Shown here in pieces: positions 40,799 through 50,370 of a DNA stretch of 64,000 nucleotides. Under the pieces are notes generated by a model. That model searched no databases, had not been told where the DNA came from, and saw only the letters and a list, made by a program, of their open reading frames with translations. Within the stretch, counting starts at the first letter, position 1. Each line of letters starts with the position of its first letter. Source of the stretch: Lactiplantibacillus plajomi. GTDB taxonomy: Bacteria > Bacillota > Bacilli > Lactobacillales > Lactobacillaceae. The translations under genes were made by a program, and so were the position numbers. The stretch is from the NCBI RefSeq assembly GCF_005405405.1, contig NZ_BJDZ01000008.1, positions 1 through 64,000 on the forward strand. Direction: 5' to 3'.

Positions 40799-42961
40799 CT
40801 ACTTACTGCTGCTCGAAGCCGACGTCGACGTCGTGTTATTGTCATTATCGTCCGGGTTGGTAATCTTGATCCGGGTCGAATCGGTCTTTTGGTGGGTATC
40901 TTCCGGTGCATCGGTCTTGTAGAGCGACGCGGTTGATTTATCGCCGTTCTTCGAGTACAGGCTGGTCAAATCCCCCTTGAGCCGTTTTTGTAAATCAATT
41001 TCTTTTTGCAGGGCGTCGGCGTAATTATACTTCGAGGCGTCGACGGCCTTAAAGCCCTTCGGTGTGTAGAAACGCAGGAGGTTCTTGGAGTTGAGCGAAT
41101 CGGATAGGCTCAGCTCCTTGTTAACCTTCTTTTGCAGTTTATCGATCTTCTTCTGCAACGCGCCGGTCATTTCAACTTCCTGACCGGTTTCGTTACTGTA
41201 CACCGTGTCCTTTAAAACGGTGTACTTGGGAGTCACGAAGTCGCGGTTCCGAAATGCCACGGTCTGGTCGTGTTGACTAGAGAAGAGGTCGGTCCCGAAC
41301 TGAATGTAACGTTTGCTAGAAATCCCGAGGAGGTGGAGTAACGTCGGTAAGACGTCAATTTCACCACCATAGGTCGAGGAAATCTTACCACCGGTCGTCC
41401 CCGGAAGGTTGACCATGAATGGCACCCGTTGTAGTTGGGCGGTATCGAAATCGGTCCAGTCTTCAGCGGTGCGTCCCAGAATCGGGGCTAAGGTGATGTT
41501 TTCGCCGTTCGATAGACCATAGTGGTCACCGTAGAGGACGATCATCGAGTTTTTCAACAAGCCCGATTTGTCTAGGTAGCTATAAAATTCCTTGATCGAC
41601 TGGTCCAGGTAGTGGGCGGTCTGGAAATAACCGTTGATGGCCGAATCACTGGTCTCGGTCGTCTTAAAGTCGGTATCTTCCTTATCCATGTTGAACGGGA
41701 AGTGGTTCGTCACGGTGATGTACTTGACGTAAAACGGTTGTTGAAGCCGTTCCAAGTAGTCGACCGAGTGCTTGAAGAGTAACTTATCCTTCAAACCGTA
41801 ACCGGTCGACTTATCACCGGAAGTATCAAAGTAACTGGCATCGAAGAAGTATTGGTAGCCCATGTTCTTATAGGTATTGTTCCGGTTCCAAAAGCTGGCG
41901 ACGTTACCGTGGAAAACCGCGGATGAGTAGTGACCACGCTGGTTTAAAATCGCGGGGGCCGCTTGGAAAGTGTTATCCGATCCCAGCTGCGAGAACAATG
42001 AACCGGTTGACAGACCGTAAGTACTGGTTTCCAGCATGTTTTCGGCGTCACTGGTCTTTCCTTGGCCGACTTGGTGGAAGAAGTTCTTGAACGCGTAGGT
42101 CGAATTACTGTGGTACAGCTTGTTCAAGAACGGGGTAACTTCCTTACCGTTGATTTTTTTATCAATTAGGAACTGTTGGAAACTTTCCAAGTGGATCACA
42201 ATCACGTTGCGGCCCTTCGCAATGCCGTACATTTTGCTATCGGGGCTGGCGTAATGCGCCTTGGTAAAGTCCTGGACGGTGTCCAATTCTGACTTTTTCG
42301 CACTGGCCCGTTGGTGGTTAGTTTGTTCGTCCTTGATACCGTCATAGACGGTGAACGCGTCTAACCCGAGGTACTTGACGATGTAGTTACGGTCAAAAGC
42401 GCGGGTCAATAATTGCGGCCGGTTAGCTTCAGCGAGTGTTAGATTTAGACCGAAGCCGGCGAGCGCTACTGACGTATAGGCAAAGGCCGTGCGCTTGGCA
42501 AGTGGCCGGTCGTCGTGCTTGATTTTATGGAAAATAAACAGGGCGAGCACGATAATTAAGTCGATCCAGTAAATAAAATCGTACCAATTAGTTAATGCCA
42601 GCGACGAACCGGTCAGCCCCTGGTTAACCTTGGAGTAGCCGGTCATGGTGCTGACGGTCATGAAATCGGTAAATTCGCGGTGATAAATCACGTTAGCGTA
42701 TAATAAAACGGTGTTCAGTGCGTCAATTAGGAGTAAGATGTAATAAAAATAACCGGTCTTACGGATGTAAAAGGCGAGGCTGAACAGGAATACGGTCGTG
42801 GCGACCGGGTTGACGAGTAGCAGAAAAACTTGCAAGATATCCGAAACGCCTAAACTAAATTCTGTGAAGTAGGCGAACAAGGTTTTGGCCCAAAATAAAA
42901 TGACGAGCAGCCAGAAAAAACCAATTCGCGTATCGAGGTGTTGACGGAGTTTGGTAAGCAT
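40799..42961 (-). CDS. ltaS: Lipoteichoic acid synthase family protein
   Basis: A 720-residue enzyme with five N-terminal membrane helices (residues about 15-185) and an extracellular sulfatase-type domain. In it, VIVIHLESFQQFLI carries the metal-ligand Glu, GQGKTSDAENMLETSTYGL the nucleophile Thr, and VLYGDHYGLSNG the Asp-His pair. It polymerises glycerol phosphate from phosphatidylglycerol. The C-terminal 90 residues are charged, ending in an Asn/Thr/Ser-rich tail (TTSTSASSSSK). ATG 42961 with GAGGTC 8 bases upstream is chosen over a longer frame. Neighbouring GDPD fits a teichoic-acid theme; other LtaS paralogues may exist elsewhere. Confidence 0.92.
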   Translation of the reverse strand: MLTKLRQHLDTRIGFFWLLVILFWAKTLFAYFTEFSLGVSDILQVFLLLVNPVATTVFLFSLAFYIRKTGYFYYILLLIDALNTVLLYANVIYHREFTDFMTVSTMTGYSKVNQGLTGSSLALTNWYDFIYWIDLIIVLALFIFHKIKHDDRPLAKRTAFAYTSVALAGFGLNLTLAEANRPQLLTRAFDRNYIVKYLGLDAFTVYDGIKDEQTNHQRASAKKSELDTVQDFTKAHYASPDSKMYGIAKGRNVIVIHLESFQQFLIDKKINGKEVTPFLNKLYHSNSTYAFKNFFHQVGQGKTSDAENMLETSTYGLSTGSLFSQLGSDNTFQAAPAILNQRGHYSSAVFHGNVASFWNRNNTYKNMGYQYFFDASYFDTSGDKSTGYGLKDKLLFKHSVDYLERLQQPFYVKYITVTNHFPFNMDKEDTDFKTTETSDSAINGYFQTAHYLDQSIKEFYSYLDKSGLLKNSMIVLYGDHYGLSNGENITLAPILGRTAEDWTDFDTAQLQRVPFMVNLPGTTGGKISSTYGGEIDVLPTLLHLLGISSKRYIQFGTDLFSSQHDQTVAFRNRDFVTPKYTVLKDTVYSNETGQEVEMTGALQKKIDKLQKKVNKELSLSDSLNSKNLLRFYTPKGFKAVDASKYNYADALQKEIDLQKRLKGDLTSLYSKNGDKSTASLYKTDAPEDTHQKTDSTRIKITNPDDNDNNTTSTSASSSSK

Positions 42962-43116
42962 TGGTAAAGACCTCATTTGCGACATATTTGACAATCTTTT
43001 GAATTGTCGTCATCAAATCATTTTAACATAAGATTGTCAGCCGTAATCGCTAACATTTTTAAGAATGGGTTAAAGCGCGCAAAAGCCGCGGTTACCTTGG
43101 GATGGGAATGAGTTAA

Positions 43117-43551
43117 TTGGAAATTAAAAAAAGTAATCAGAGCAGTTCGGCCGTTTACGCCGACGCTATCAAAATTCGTCAGGCAGTCTTCATCGGTGAA
43201 CAGGGCATCGCGCCCGCCGATGAATTGGACACCGTGACAAGTGCGACGTGGCATTACGTGGCCTATGATGAGCAGCAACGACCGGTCGCAACTGCCCGGA
43301 TGACCCCCGAATCGGCGCAAACGCTGCACGTTCAGCGGGTGGCAACGTTAAAAGCCGCACGCGGTCTCGGCTACGCCCGCAAGTTGTTGCGTCAAATGAG
43401 CGTTGATGGCCGGCAACGGGGGTATCAGCGGCTGGTACTCGGCGCCCAGGTTACCGCCCAATCGTTTTATCAGCAGTTAGGTTTTGAAGCCATTGGTGCG
43501 GTTTTTATGGAAGCCGGGTTGCGACACCAGCAGATGCAATTAGCCCTTTAA
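43117..43551 (+). CDS. GNAT-family N-acetyltransferase
   Basis: A 144-residue acetyltransferase of the ElaA-like type. AIKIRQAVFIGEQGI is the usual first helix, RMTPESAQTLHVQRVATLKAARGLGYARKLL holds the acetyl-CoA phosphate site (Gln/Arg-x-x-Gly-x-Gly/Ala), and SFYQQLGFEAIG closes the fold. Substrate unknown. TTG is the start, with GGGAATGAG about 6 bases upstream. It is divergent from ltaS. A 31-codon frame directly behind it (43567-43662) has a GGGGAGA site but is probably chance. Confidence 0.85.
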   Translation: MEIKKSNQSSSAVYADAIKIRQAVFIGEQGIAPADELDTVTSATWHYVAYDEQQRPVATARMTPESAQTLHVQRVATLKAARGLGYARKLLRQMSVDGRQRGYQRLVLGAQVTAQSFYQQLGFEAIGAVFMEAGLRHQQMQLAL

Positions 43552-44066
43552 TGGGGAGACGAAGCTGTGACAAGGGTTATGGCTCGATTCCTACGATCAA
43601 TCAAGCCCAAATCGTGGCAGCTTTCGGCCTTGCCGGTTGGGCATGACTTTCACCATGACTAACAGACATTTATCGGTTTTATTCATGCTAAACACCACTA
43701 CGGCCTTATCCTGTTTGGGATAGGGCCTTTTTTACCGGTAATTGGCATTAAGTCTACGATTGTTGAAATGTGTGCCAAAAAGTCCGGCGACTCCGTTTAA
43801 ACTTAGTCCCATAACTAGGCCCGAGATTATTCGCCATACGCTGTTAGTGAGCACCAACTACCTGGTTTAGCGCACACGTTATTTGTTAACCGGCGAATTT
43901 GTTCGCTAAATTTCCGTTTAAAGCTTTTCAGTATACGCCTGATATTAGTTGGATTTAAAGTTTAAGTAGTTAGAACGGATTGTTGGGCTGAATAACTTAC
44001 GGATGAACGGATTCGTTTTAACGGCAAGGTTTGGTTTAAGTATCAAAGAATGGGGGGATTACTATT
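43552..44066. other. Intergenic region with terminator and LPxTG-gene promoter
   Basis: Apart from the terminator at 43702-43733 I see no RNA or repeat of the main kinds. A fragment around 43774 (GCCAAAAAGTCCGGCGACTC) resembles the palindrome of the intergenic repeat family in degraded form. The promoter of the adhesin gene is probably TTGGAT (43949-43954), spacer 16, TAGAAC (43971-43976), leaving an 80-base leader with GGGGGGA before the ATG. Confidence 0.5.
43702..43733 (+). terminator. Intrinsic terminator
   Basis: GGCCTTATCC pairs with GGATAGGGCC (one G-T pair), followed by six Ts. Confidence 0.88.
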
Positions 44067-46142
44067 ATGCGAAGAAAATTGTTTGCGAGCTTGCTCAGTC
44101 TGCTAACAGTTTTGACGATGGGGTTACTATTAACTTCCGTGGCTAAGGCGGATGAAATTCCCACGCTGGGTTTGACCAGCGGGGATGCCGCGGTGACGGA
44201 TCAAAATGGTAACGTTGTCAATGATACCACGACGATGAGCAAGTGGGAAAGTTACACGGTCAAGTATAACTGGTCGATTCGCGATGGCCAACCAATCGCG
44301 GCTGGCGACACGGCAACGGTTCAATTACCGACAGGCGCGGTGGCACCAAACGATTTATCAATCGGCTTAAAGGATAACAATGGTCAGGTCGTTGGGACCT
44401 TCACCATTAAGGCCGGACAGTCGGCCGGAACGATTACCTTTAACGACGTTTTATCACAAACCGGGACGAACCGGATCGGGACCCTACAGTTTTATGCGAA
44501 GGGGACCAGTGATACGGAAGTTCATTTTAACTGGACCATTAACAAGATTGGTTGGATCGGTAGTTACGATGCCAACGGCTTACCGGACCGTCTAACTTGG
44601 AACGTTGCCTTTAACCCGACTGGTCAAGCGCTCGGAACGGTGGTGGTCACCGATACGTTGGGACCGAACCAGACGTTTATTCCTGGCACCATTTCAGCAC
44701 AAACCGGTCACTACGATGAGGCCGGTAACTTTGTTGGCAGTGGCAGTATCACACCGACCGTTCAGGTTAGCGGCAGTCAAATCACGTTTACCTTTAGTAA
44801 CGTGACGACGGCCGTTAACATGACCTACGGAGCTAAGCTTGCGAACGTCACGGAAGGCGCTAATAATTGGTCGAATACCGCGGCGATGAACGGTGATTCG
44901 GTCAGCGGTAACGTCAGCTACGGTGGTGACGGGACCGGGAATGGTGATAACCAACTCGGGAGCGTTACGTTGACGAAGACCGATGCCGAAAGTGGTGCTA
45001 AGTTGAGTGGCGCGGAATACAAGTTAGTCGATGCGACTGGTACGGTCATCCGCACCAGTTTGACTACCGATGAATACGGCCAACTTAGCGTTAACGGGTT
45101 GCAGGCCGGAGACTATCAACTGGTTGAAACTAAAGCACCGGAAGGCTATCAACTGGATACCACACCAGTGCCGTTTACGATCGACGCCCAAAACATCACG
45201 ACCCCGGTACTGGTTTCACAAACCAACCATAAGTTGGCGCCCGTCACGACGGGTTCAGTGGTACTATCCAAGACCGATGCCAAGACCGGCGAAGCGTTGG
45301 CCGGTGCCACCTTTGATTTGCAAGATGCTAACGGCAACGTGTTGATGAGTGACCTGACTACTGATGCGAACGGGAAAATCACGCTGAACGACTTACAAGC
45401 CGGCGATTACCAGTTCGTGGAAGTGAAGGCACCAACTGATTATCAATTGAATAAGACTCCGATTAAGTTCACGATTACGGCTGGTCAAACGGCGCCGATT
45501 GTGGTCAGCGCCACGAACCAACCGATTGAAGCTGACGAAACACCGGGTGAACCAACGCCAGGTGAACCGACACCGGGCGAACCAACGCCGGGCGAACCAA
45601 CGCCGGGCGAACCGACACCAGGTGAACCAACGCCGGGCGAACCGACACCAGGTGAACCAACGCCAGGTGAACCGACACCGGGCGAACCAACGCCAGGTGA
45701 ACCAACACCGGGCGAACCAACGCCAGGTGAACCAACACCAGGTGAACCAACACCAGGCGAACCAACACCGGGTGAACCAACGCCAGGCGAACCGACACCA
45801 GGTGAACCGACACCGGGTGAACCAACGCCGGGTGCTAACGGTGACACCAGCACGTCGCAACCGGGCACTGGTAGCACCGGTACTCCCACGACGGGTTCAA
45901 CAGCTGGTCAGTCACCAGCAACGACTGGTAGCCAATCGGGTGCGGACACTGCCGCAACCGCGGGGTCAGCAACCGGGACAACTGGTGGTACCAATCGTCC
46001 GCAGGGAGCACCGTCAACTGGAACAACGTTACCACAGACGAACGAATTAGAAGACCGGCCAGAGCTGGTTACGATTGGCTTAGCCGTCTTAGTCGTATTA
46101 TTTGGAATTGGCTTGATTGATTACCGCCGGCGTCAAGATTGA
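44067..46142 (+). CDS. LPxTG-anchored surface adhesin, Cna-like with PGEPT repeats
   Basis: A 691-residue surface protein. Signal peptide 1-28 (LLLTSVAKA before DEI); an N-terminal adhesin-like region (about 30-290) rich in Thr and Gly that resembles collagen-binding MSCRAMM folds; two Cna B-type/SpaA repeats (about 297-385 and 395-485; GSVTLTKTDAESGAKLSGAEY and GSVVLSKTDAKTGEALAGATF); 19 PGEPT repeats (493-587) as a wall-spanning stalk; a Ser/Thr/Gly-rich linker; and the sorting signal LPQTNE with hydrophobic helix and RRRQD tail. LPQTxE is the sortase A form known in L. plantarum. Ligand unknown. Conserved Lys and Asn/Glu suggest isopeptide bonds. Confidence 0.9.
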   Translation: MRRKLFASLLSLLTVLTMGLLLTSVAKADEIPTLGLTSGDAAVTDQNGNVVNDTTTMSKWESYTVKYNWSIRDGQPIAAGDTATVQLPTGAVAPNDLSIGLKDNNGQVVGTFTIKAGQSAGTITFNDVLSQTGTNRIGTLQFYAKGTSDTEVHFNWTINKIGWIGSYDANGLPDRLTWNVAFNPTGQALGTVVVTDTLGPNQTFIPGTISAQTGHYDEAGNFVGSGSITPTVQVSGSQITFTFSNVTTAVNMTYGAKLANVTEGANNWSNTAAMNGDSVSGNVSYGGDGTGNGDNQLGSVTLTKTDAESGAKLSGAEYKLVDATGTVIRTSLTTDEYGQLSVNGLQAGDYQLVETKAPEGYQLDTTPVPFTIDAQNITTPVLVSQTNHKLAPVTTGSVVLSKTDAKTGEALAGATFDLQDANGNVLMSDLTTDANGKITLNDLQAGDYQFVEVKAPTDYQLNKTPIKFTITAGQTAPIVVSATNQPIEADETPGEPTPGEPTPGEPTPGEPTPGEPTPGEPTPGEPTPGEPTPGEPTPGEPTPGEPTPGEPTPGEPTPGEPTPGEPTPGEPTPGEPTPGEPTPGEPTPGANGDTSTSQPGTGSTGTPTTGSTAGQSPATTGSQSGADTAATAGSATGTTGGTNRPQGAPSTGTTLPQTNELEDRPELVTIGLAVLVVLFGIGLIDYRRRQD
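45543..45827 (+). repeat. 15-bp tandem repeat, 19 units (PGEPT)
   Basis: Nineteen consecutive 15-base units encode Pro-Gly-Glu-Pro-Thr. Units differ only at third positions (CCG/CCA, GGT/GGC, ACG/ACA), which alternate in short blocks. Read in the other two plus frames and on the minus strand, the same stretch is also open, which gives false ORFs. Confidence 0.95.
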
Positions 46143-46156
46143 CGTTGGTTAGTTAA

Positions 46157-46203
46157 GAAAGGTGCCGTTGACTCGCAATTTTACGAGTCAACGGCACCTT
46201 TTT
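46157..46203. terminator. Bidirectional intrinsic terminator
   Basis: AAAGGTGCCGTTGACTCG pairs with CGAGTCAACGGCACCTTT over an 8-base loop. It lies between the convergent adhesin and MMPL genes. Confidence 0.92.
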
Positions 46204-46212
46204 GGGTTGGGA

Positions 46213-48867
46213 TTATTTTTTTAAGGGGTGCAACGACCACTTGGGCGGCCGGACCCGCCAAGTTAAACTGGCGGGGAATAGCAGTGGGACGGTTAAGTTG
46301 GTTAGCAGTAACCCCGCGCTGGCCATCAGCGCCCACGCGTAGCCGCTAGTATCGCCGGTTACGGCGAGTGGTAGTAAGTAAGCTAGCGCGAGCAGCGTGG
46401 GTGGCCAAATGGTTTGCCCACCCCGATAAAATTTAGCGAGGAGCGTGCGGGTGGTTGCTGCGCCGTGGAGCTGGTGGCGAATGACCGGAACGGTTGCAAT
46501 TAACCAATGCCCACCGATCACCGCGGCACCCCACACGAAGGTCGTGCTGGCTAAAGTACCACTGTGGGCCCAGTTGACCATGACGAGTTGGGTTAGCCCC
46601 CAGCTACTGATTGTTACGGCCGCTAAACCTCCCGTGACGAGTAGGGCGGCGGTAAGCGACCGCATGATCAACCAGAACCCTAGGGTCAGTAAGCCTAAGA
46701 CTAGCAAACACCAAACAGTGGCGTGCCTGCTGATCAGTGCGTGGTGGCGCTGTTGTTGGTTAACCACGCCACTGACTTGCAAGCTAGCGTGACTAAGTGC
46801 GGTTGCGCTAAAGCTGTCCTTGGTGACCCGTCGAATCGTTTGCATCGTTTTCAAACTTTGCGGGTCGTTTGGACCAGTTGCTAGCGTGATGGTCAGTCGA
46901 GTGCTGTGCTGACTGCTGCTAACGTTAGTAAATAAGCTACTTTGGTAACGTTGGTTTTTCTGACCGTTAGCGGGGAGGTAGAAACTATCACCGATTTGGC
47001 TGTTGGCCAAGCCGGTTAAATAGCTTTGCGTGACTTTCAAACTTGCTAGGACGGTGGCTAACGACTGACGGGACTTTTTCAGCGAGCGGTTGACTTGGCG
47101 GACCCGTTTAGAGACGTGTTTGGCCTGTTCGGCAACCGTTGTTTGGCGATCAACCAGGTCGTTTAGCCCGCTCATTAAATCGTCGGTAGTCTGGTCAAGT
47201 GCGCTAAACTGCTGGTTGATTCGGCCAACGTGGTGGCGGACGGTGCTGGGTTCGGCTAGTGTCGTGTTCAGGGCGCTCAGTTGGGTCAACAACTGGTCGT
47301 TAGTGTCGGCAACCTGGTTCAGGCTGTCGGAAAGCCGGTCGACCGCTTCGGTGTGGGCGGTGATCTTAGCCTGATCGAGGTGTTGCCGGTCGGTAGCGAG
47401 CGCTTTTTGTAAGTTGGTTACGGTTGTTTGTTTACCGACTAGGTCTGCGTTGATCAAGTTGACTTGTTGCTTGACGTAAAAGGTGTTCAGGCGGTGACCA
47501 GTTGGCTGCGTGACCGAAACGACCCGGTCAACGTTGGGCAAAACCTGGAGCTTGGTCGTCAGTGTATCGATAGCCTGCAGCGACTTTTGTTCGGTGAGCG
47601 GCTGCGCGGTGTGCAAAGTCAACGTAACCGGGTTCGCGGCGCCGGCGCCAAAGTGGGCGGTCAGCAGTTGTTGTCCGTACTCGGCGTTACTTAACGGCCC
47701 GCTGGGTTGTAATTGAGTATCATCATAAGTGGGACGGGCCAGTAATAGGCCGGGCAAAACCAGTAGGCCGGCTAAAACGCAGCCCCAAAATGGCCGCCAG
47801 TGACCAAACCGGCTTAGTTGACCCCAAGTGTTTTTGGGACGGGCGGTCCACAGTTGGGTTCCCGGCCAAAAGGTGACGTCACCGAGTAAACTGGTTAAAA
47901 CGAAATTTAGGGTTGGGGTCGCTAAGCCGGTCATCAGGATGGCCACGCCGAGTGCCCACCCACTGGCTAGTAGTGGGGATGAGGTCCAGCTGAGGACGAT
48001 TAAAACGAGAACCAGTGGCACCGTGATTACCGGCCAGCGGTGGTATTGGCGTTGTAAACTGACCAAACTAGCGGCGACGTTGTCGTCTTTTTCAACGGTT
48101 TGTTGCCAATAGTCGCGCATGTATGACCAGGTTAAGAAACTGGTACCGGCGAGTGTGATCCAGCCGATTAAGGTCAGGGCGGTGACGTCGATCGGCAATT
48201 GCCAAGCTTGTTGCGCGTTAATCACTAGGCTGGTGGTAATCAAGGTCACCACGGCTTGAATGGTGAGGTTGATGAGCGGGACCGCCAGTGAGCGAAAAAT
48301 CAGCCCCAAAACGAGCAGTAACGCGGCGGTTCCGATGAGAAAACTGCTAATAACCGCTTCGCGGTGCCGTTGTTGGTGGTCGCTGACTACCAATTGTGGG
48401 CTGGTGACAGCGGTATTAACGCCGGCATCGGCCATGGCGTTATTTAATTCGTTGGCGATAATCGGTAAGTCGGCGGTCTTACTTTTGACCGCGGCAATCG
48501 CGAGTTCGGTCGAACCGTCCGCGGCGGACAGCAGGTCGCGGTCGTTGGCCAGTAGGGTGGTTGTCCGTAGTTGACGAATGCCGTACTGGTCAGCCTGAGA
48601 ACGGATGGTGGCGAGCGTATCGGTAATCCGCATTTTTTGGCTGGCAGTCAACTTACCGCTAGGATTATTGAAGACCAAGGTTAACTGCTTCGTGCCGTCC
48701 AACCCGTGCTCCCAGCGGTAAGTTTGTGAGCTGGTTTGGCTAGAATTAGCGGCCGTCGATTGGCGGGTCAGCCACTGAGAGACGTTTGGTAAAGCGGCGA
48801 TACTGGCGACAACCATAATGATCCAAAATAATAGAAAATAAAACTTTGGTTTTAAGACTTTTCGCAT
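46213..48867 (-). CDS. MMPL-family RND-type exporter
   Basis: An 884-residue membrane protein with the MMPL layout in two halves: one helix (about 10-28), an extracellular domain, then a cluster of five or six helices (about 173-345), another helix near 360, and the same order again (extracellular about 390-700, helices about 715-870). The second extracellular part contains long heptad-like stretches (residues 470-620, QLSALNTTLAEPS, DDLMSGLNDLVDRQ), likely a coiled coil as in YhgE- or Esx-linked exporters. In LAB such proteins are thought to move lipids, peptides or toxic compounds. No TetR regulator lies next to it. ATG 48867 has AGGAG upstream. Confidence 0.88.
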   Translation of the reverse strand: MRKVLKPKFYFLLFWIIMVVASIAALPNVSQWLTRQSTAANSSQTSSQTYRWEHGLDGTKQLTLVFNNPSGKLTASQKMRITDTLATIRSQADQYGIRQLRTTTLLANDRDLLSAADGSTELAIAAVKSKTADLPIIANELNNAMADAGVNTAVTSPQLVVSDHQQRHREAVISSFLIGTAALLLVLGLIFRSLAVPLINLTIQAVVTLITTSLVINAQQAWQLPIDVTALTLIGWITLAGTSFLTWSYMRDYWQQTVEKDDNVAASLVSLQRQYHRWPVITVPLVLVLIVLSWTSSPLLASGWALGVAILMTGLATPTLNFVLTSLLGDVTFWPGTQLWTARPKNTWGQLSRFGHWRPFWGCVLAGLLVLPGLLLARPTYDDTQLQPSGPLSNAEYGQQLLTAHFGAGAANPVTLTLHTAQPLTEQKSLQAIDTLTTKLQVLPNVDRVVSVTQPTGHRLNTFYVKQQVNLINADLVGKQTTVTNLQKALATDRQHLDQAKITAHTEAVDRLSDSLNQVADTNDQLLTQLSALNTTLAEPSTVRHHVGRINQQFSALDQTTDDLMSGLNDLVDRQTTVAEQAKHVSKRVRQVNRSLKKSRQSLATVLASLKVTQSYLTGLANSQIGDSFYLPANGQKNQRYQSSLFTNVSSSQHSTRLTITLATGPNDPQSLKTMQTIRRVTKDSFSATALSHASLQVSGVVNQQQRHHALISRHATVWCLLVLGLLTLGFWLIMRSLTAALLVTGGLAAVTISSWGLTQLVMVNWAHSGTLASTTFVWGAAVIGGHWLIATVPVIRHQLHGAATTRTLLAKFYRGGQTIWPPTLLALAYLLPLAVTGDTSGYAWALMASAGLLLTNLTVPLLFPASLTWRVRPPKWSLHPLKK

Positions 48868-49054
48868 GGTGATAAACTCCTGATTTTGATTGCAATTATT
48901 AGCATTATCTTACCATACAATTTCGGGTCTTTTACGGTTCAGAGGAGCAGAAAAGTCAATCTCAGCTTTTTGCTAACGGGTATGTTAAACTACGACGTTA
49001 GTTAAATTAATGATGGAATCGTTTCCATTAATACTCAAAAAAGGGGGCATCTCG

Positions 49055-49267
49055 ATGGATTATTCAGCATTACTCGGACCGGACCGCTATGACTTGGCCG
49101 TCGCCCTGGCAGCTCAGTACCACTTAGACCCGAGCCAGGTCTTATTCGGGTACTTACAAGTCGTTAGTCAGGTGAGTGGCACCGACCAGCAAGCGGATCT
49201 CAAGGACCCGCATGTGGTTCAGCAAATCAACACCAATTTTGAGCATTTCTTGAAGCGGCGCCATTAA
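49055..49267 (+). CDS. Small hypothetical protein, 70 residues
   Basis: A soluble, mainly helical small protein (YDLAVALAAQYHLDPSQVLFGYLQVV) without a motif that I recognise. AAGGGGG lies 8 bases before ATG 49055, which is better than the upstream frame starting at 49010. Its stop overlaps the tail of the convergent acylase gene by 4 bases with no terminator between. The sequence in front contains ATGGAA-tcgt-TTCCAT (49013-49028), an inverted repeat of unknown meaning. Confidence 0.65.
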   Translation: MDYSALLGPDRYDLAVALAAQYHLDPSQVLFGYLQVVSQVSGTDQQADLKDPHVVQQINTNFEHFLKRRH

Positions 49268-50214
49268 ACGACCGGATAAATCACCGGCTGTTGCCAATTG
49301 GTTGCCATCGTGGCGGTTAACTGGATTGTCCGTGGTGCCGAGGCTTGGCGGGCGATGAACGTGTAGGCGCGTTGACGCAGGTCGATGACGGCGCGGTAGT
49401 GGGTGTAGTTATGGCTTAGCTGTTCATGGTCAGGCTGGTAGGGGAGTTGGACGCCCGCCAGCCAGGCTAACAAGGTTGGTACAACGGTTGCCGGTGATAA
49501 TTGGGGTTGTCCCAAGCGTTGCAGGGCCATGTGAATAAAACGGCGCGTCGGCACCGGACCGCTGGGTAACGGTCGGCTCGCCGCAATCCAGGTTCGGGCG
49601 GCGGCAGCCGTTTCACTTGAGAAGGACGATCCGGGCACGTTCAAAAATTGATTGAGGTTGGCGATATGGGTTGCCAAAATCGGGGTGTTGGTCAGCACGC
49701 CGACCGGATTGGGTTGTGCTTGTAAAACGGCGGTCGTCGGCTCGACCACGATGCTGGCGCCACTTTGATCACTGATTAGCCAGTGAAACGGGTAGACTTG
49801 GTCGGCATCACCCCAATTTGCGGCGATAATCCGAACCCGCTGCAGGTCGGCAATCACCGCGGCGACGTCGGTATGTTCACCGAGCACCCAGTTGATAAAG
49901 CCCTGCGGTGTTAAGTTGATGGCTCCGGCCACCGGTTGCGCTTGATAATTAACGGCGTGGGGTAAGTAGAGTTCGGCACAGCTTAAACCAGCTTCGTTAA
50001 TACCATCGGCCATCAGACAACTATCGAAGTTGACGGGTAGGCGGCCACCACCTAAAATGGCGTAACGCGTCTGGCGGGTCGTGTCTAGACCGGTCGGCCA
50101 AGCGTAATGGCGGGGCAAAAAAATCGGCCGCCACGGGGTGGTCGTCGGAAAGTCCATGGTGCGCGCAAAGTAGGGCTGGTTAGCGGTGTCGGTGTAAGTT
50201 AGACTAGTACACAT
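49264..50214 (-). CDS. Penicillin V acylase/bile salt hydrolase family (Ntn hydrolase)
   Basis: A 316-residue linear amide C-N hydrolase. After removal of Met, Cys2 (MCTSLTYTD) is the N-terminal nucleophile; Arg18 and Asp21 (YFARTMDFP) are the usual catalytic partners, and the loop LLTNTPILATHI carries the Asn of the oxyanion region. The FARTMDF form and overall length lean to the penicillin V acylase side rather than true conjugated bile salt hydrolase; in L. plantarum a paralogue (bsh4) lies near asd2, as here (from memory). AGGAGG lies 6 bases before ATG 50214. No signal peptide. Confidence 0.88.
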   Translation of the reverse strand: MCTSLTYTDTANQPYFARTMDFPTTTPWRPIFLPRHYAWPTGLDTTRQTRYAILGGGRLPVNFDSCLMADGINEAGLSCAELYLPHAVNYQAQPVAGAINLTPQGFINWVLGEHTDVAAVIADLQRVRIIAANWGDADQVYPFHWLISDQSGASIVVEPTTAVLQAQPNPVGVLTNTPILATHIANLNQFLNVPGSSFSSETAAAARTWIAASRPLPSGPVPTRRFIHMALQRLGQPQLSPATVVPTLLAWLAGVQLPYQPDHEQLSHNYTHYRAVIDLRQRAYTFIARQASAPRTIQLTATMATNWQQPVIYPVV

Positions 50215-50370
50215 TGGTAGGCCTCCTGTCTTTATCGTTAGTATACCGCAGGTGGTTGGCGGACTGTTAAGTGACGGTAACAATGTTTAAATTAATTACC
50301 TCATTGTTTTCTAATTTTTAAAATCGTGCTATAATTATGTTTCAATAACTATCAAAGCGAGGTCTTCATA

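Noticed and set aside
40799-42961. CRISPR, prophage or insertion sequence content anywhere in the window
   Set aside because: No regularly spaced repeats with unique spacers, transposase or phage structural genes were found; the tandem repeats are within coding sequence.
43567-43662. 31-codon GTG frame behind the GNAT gene with a GGGGAGA site
   Set aside because: No own promoter, mixed composition and no support beyond the ribosome-like site.
45393-46050. Long overlapping frames on both strands across the PGEPT repeat
   Set aside because: The 15-base unit has no stop in any of several frames; only the frame with signal peptide, Cna domains and LPQTNE sorting signal is a gene.
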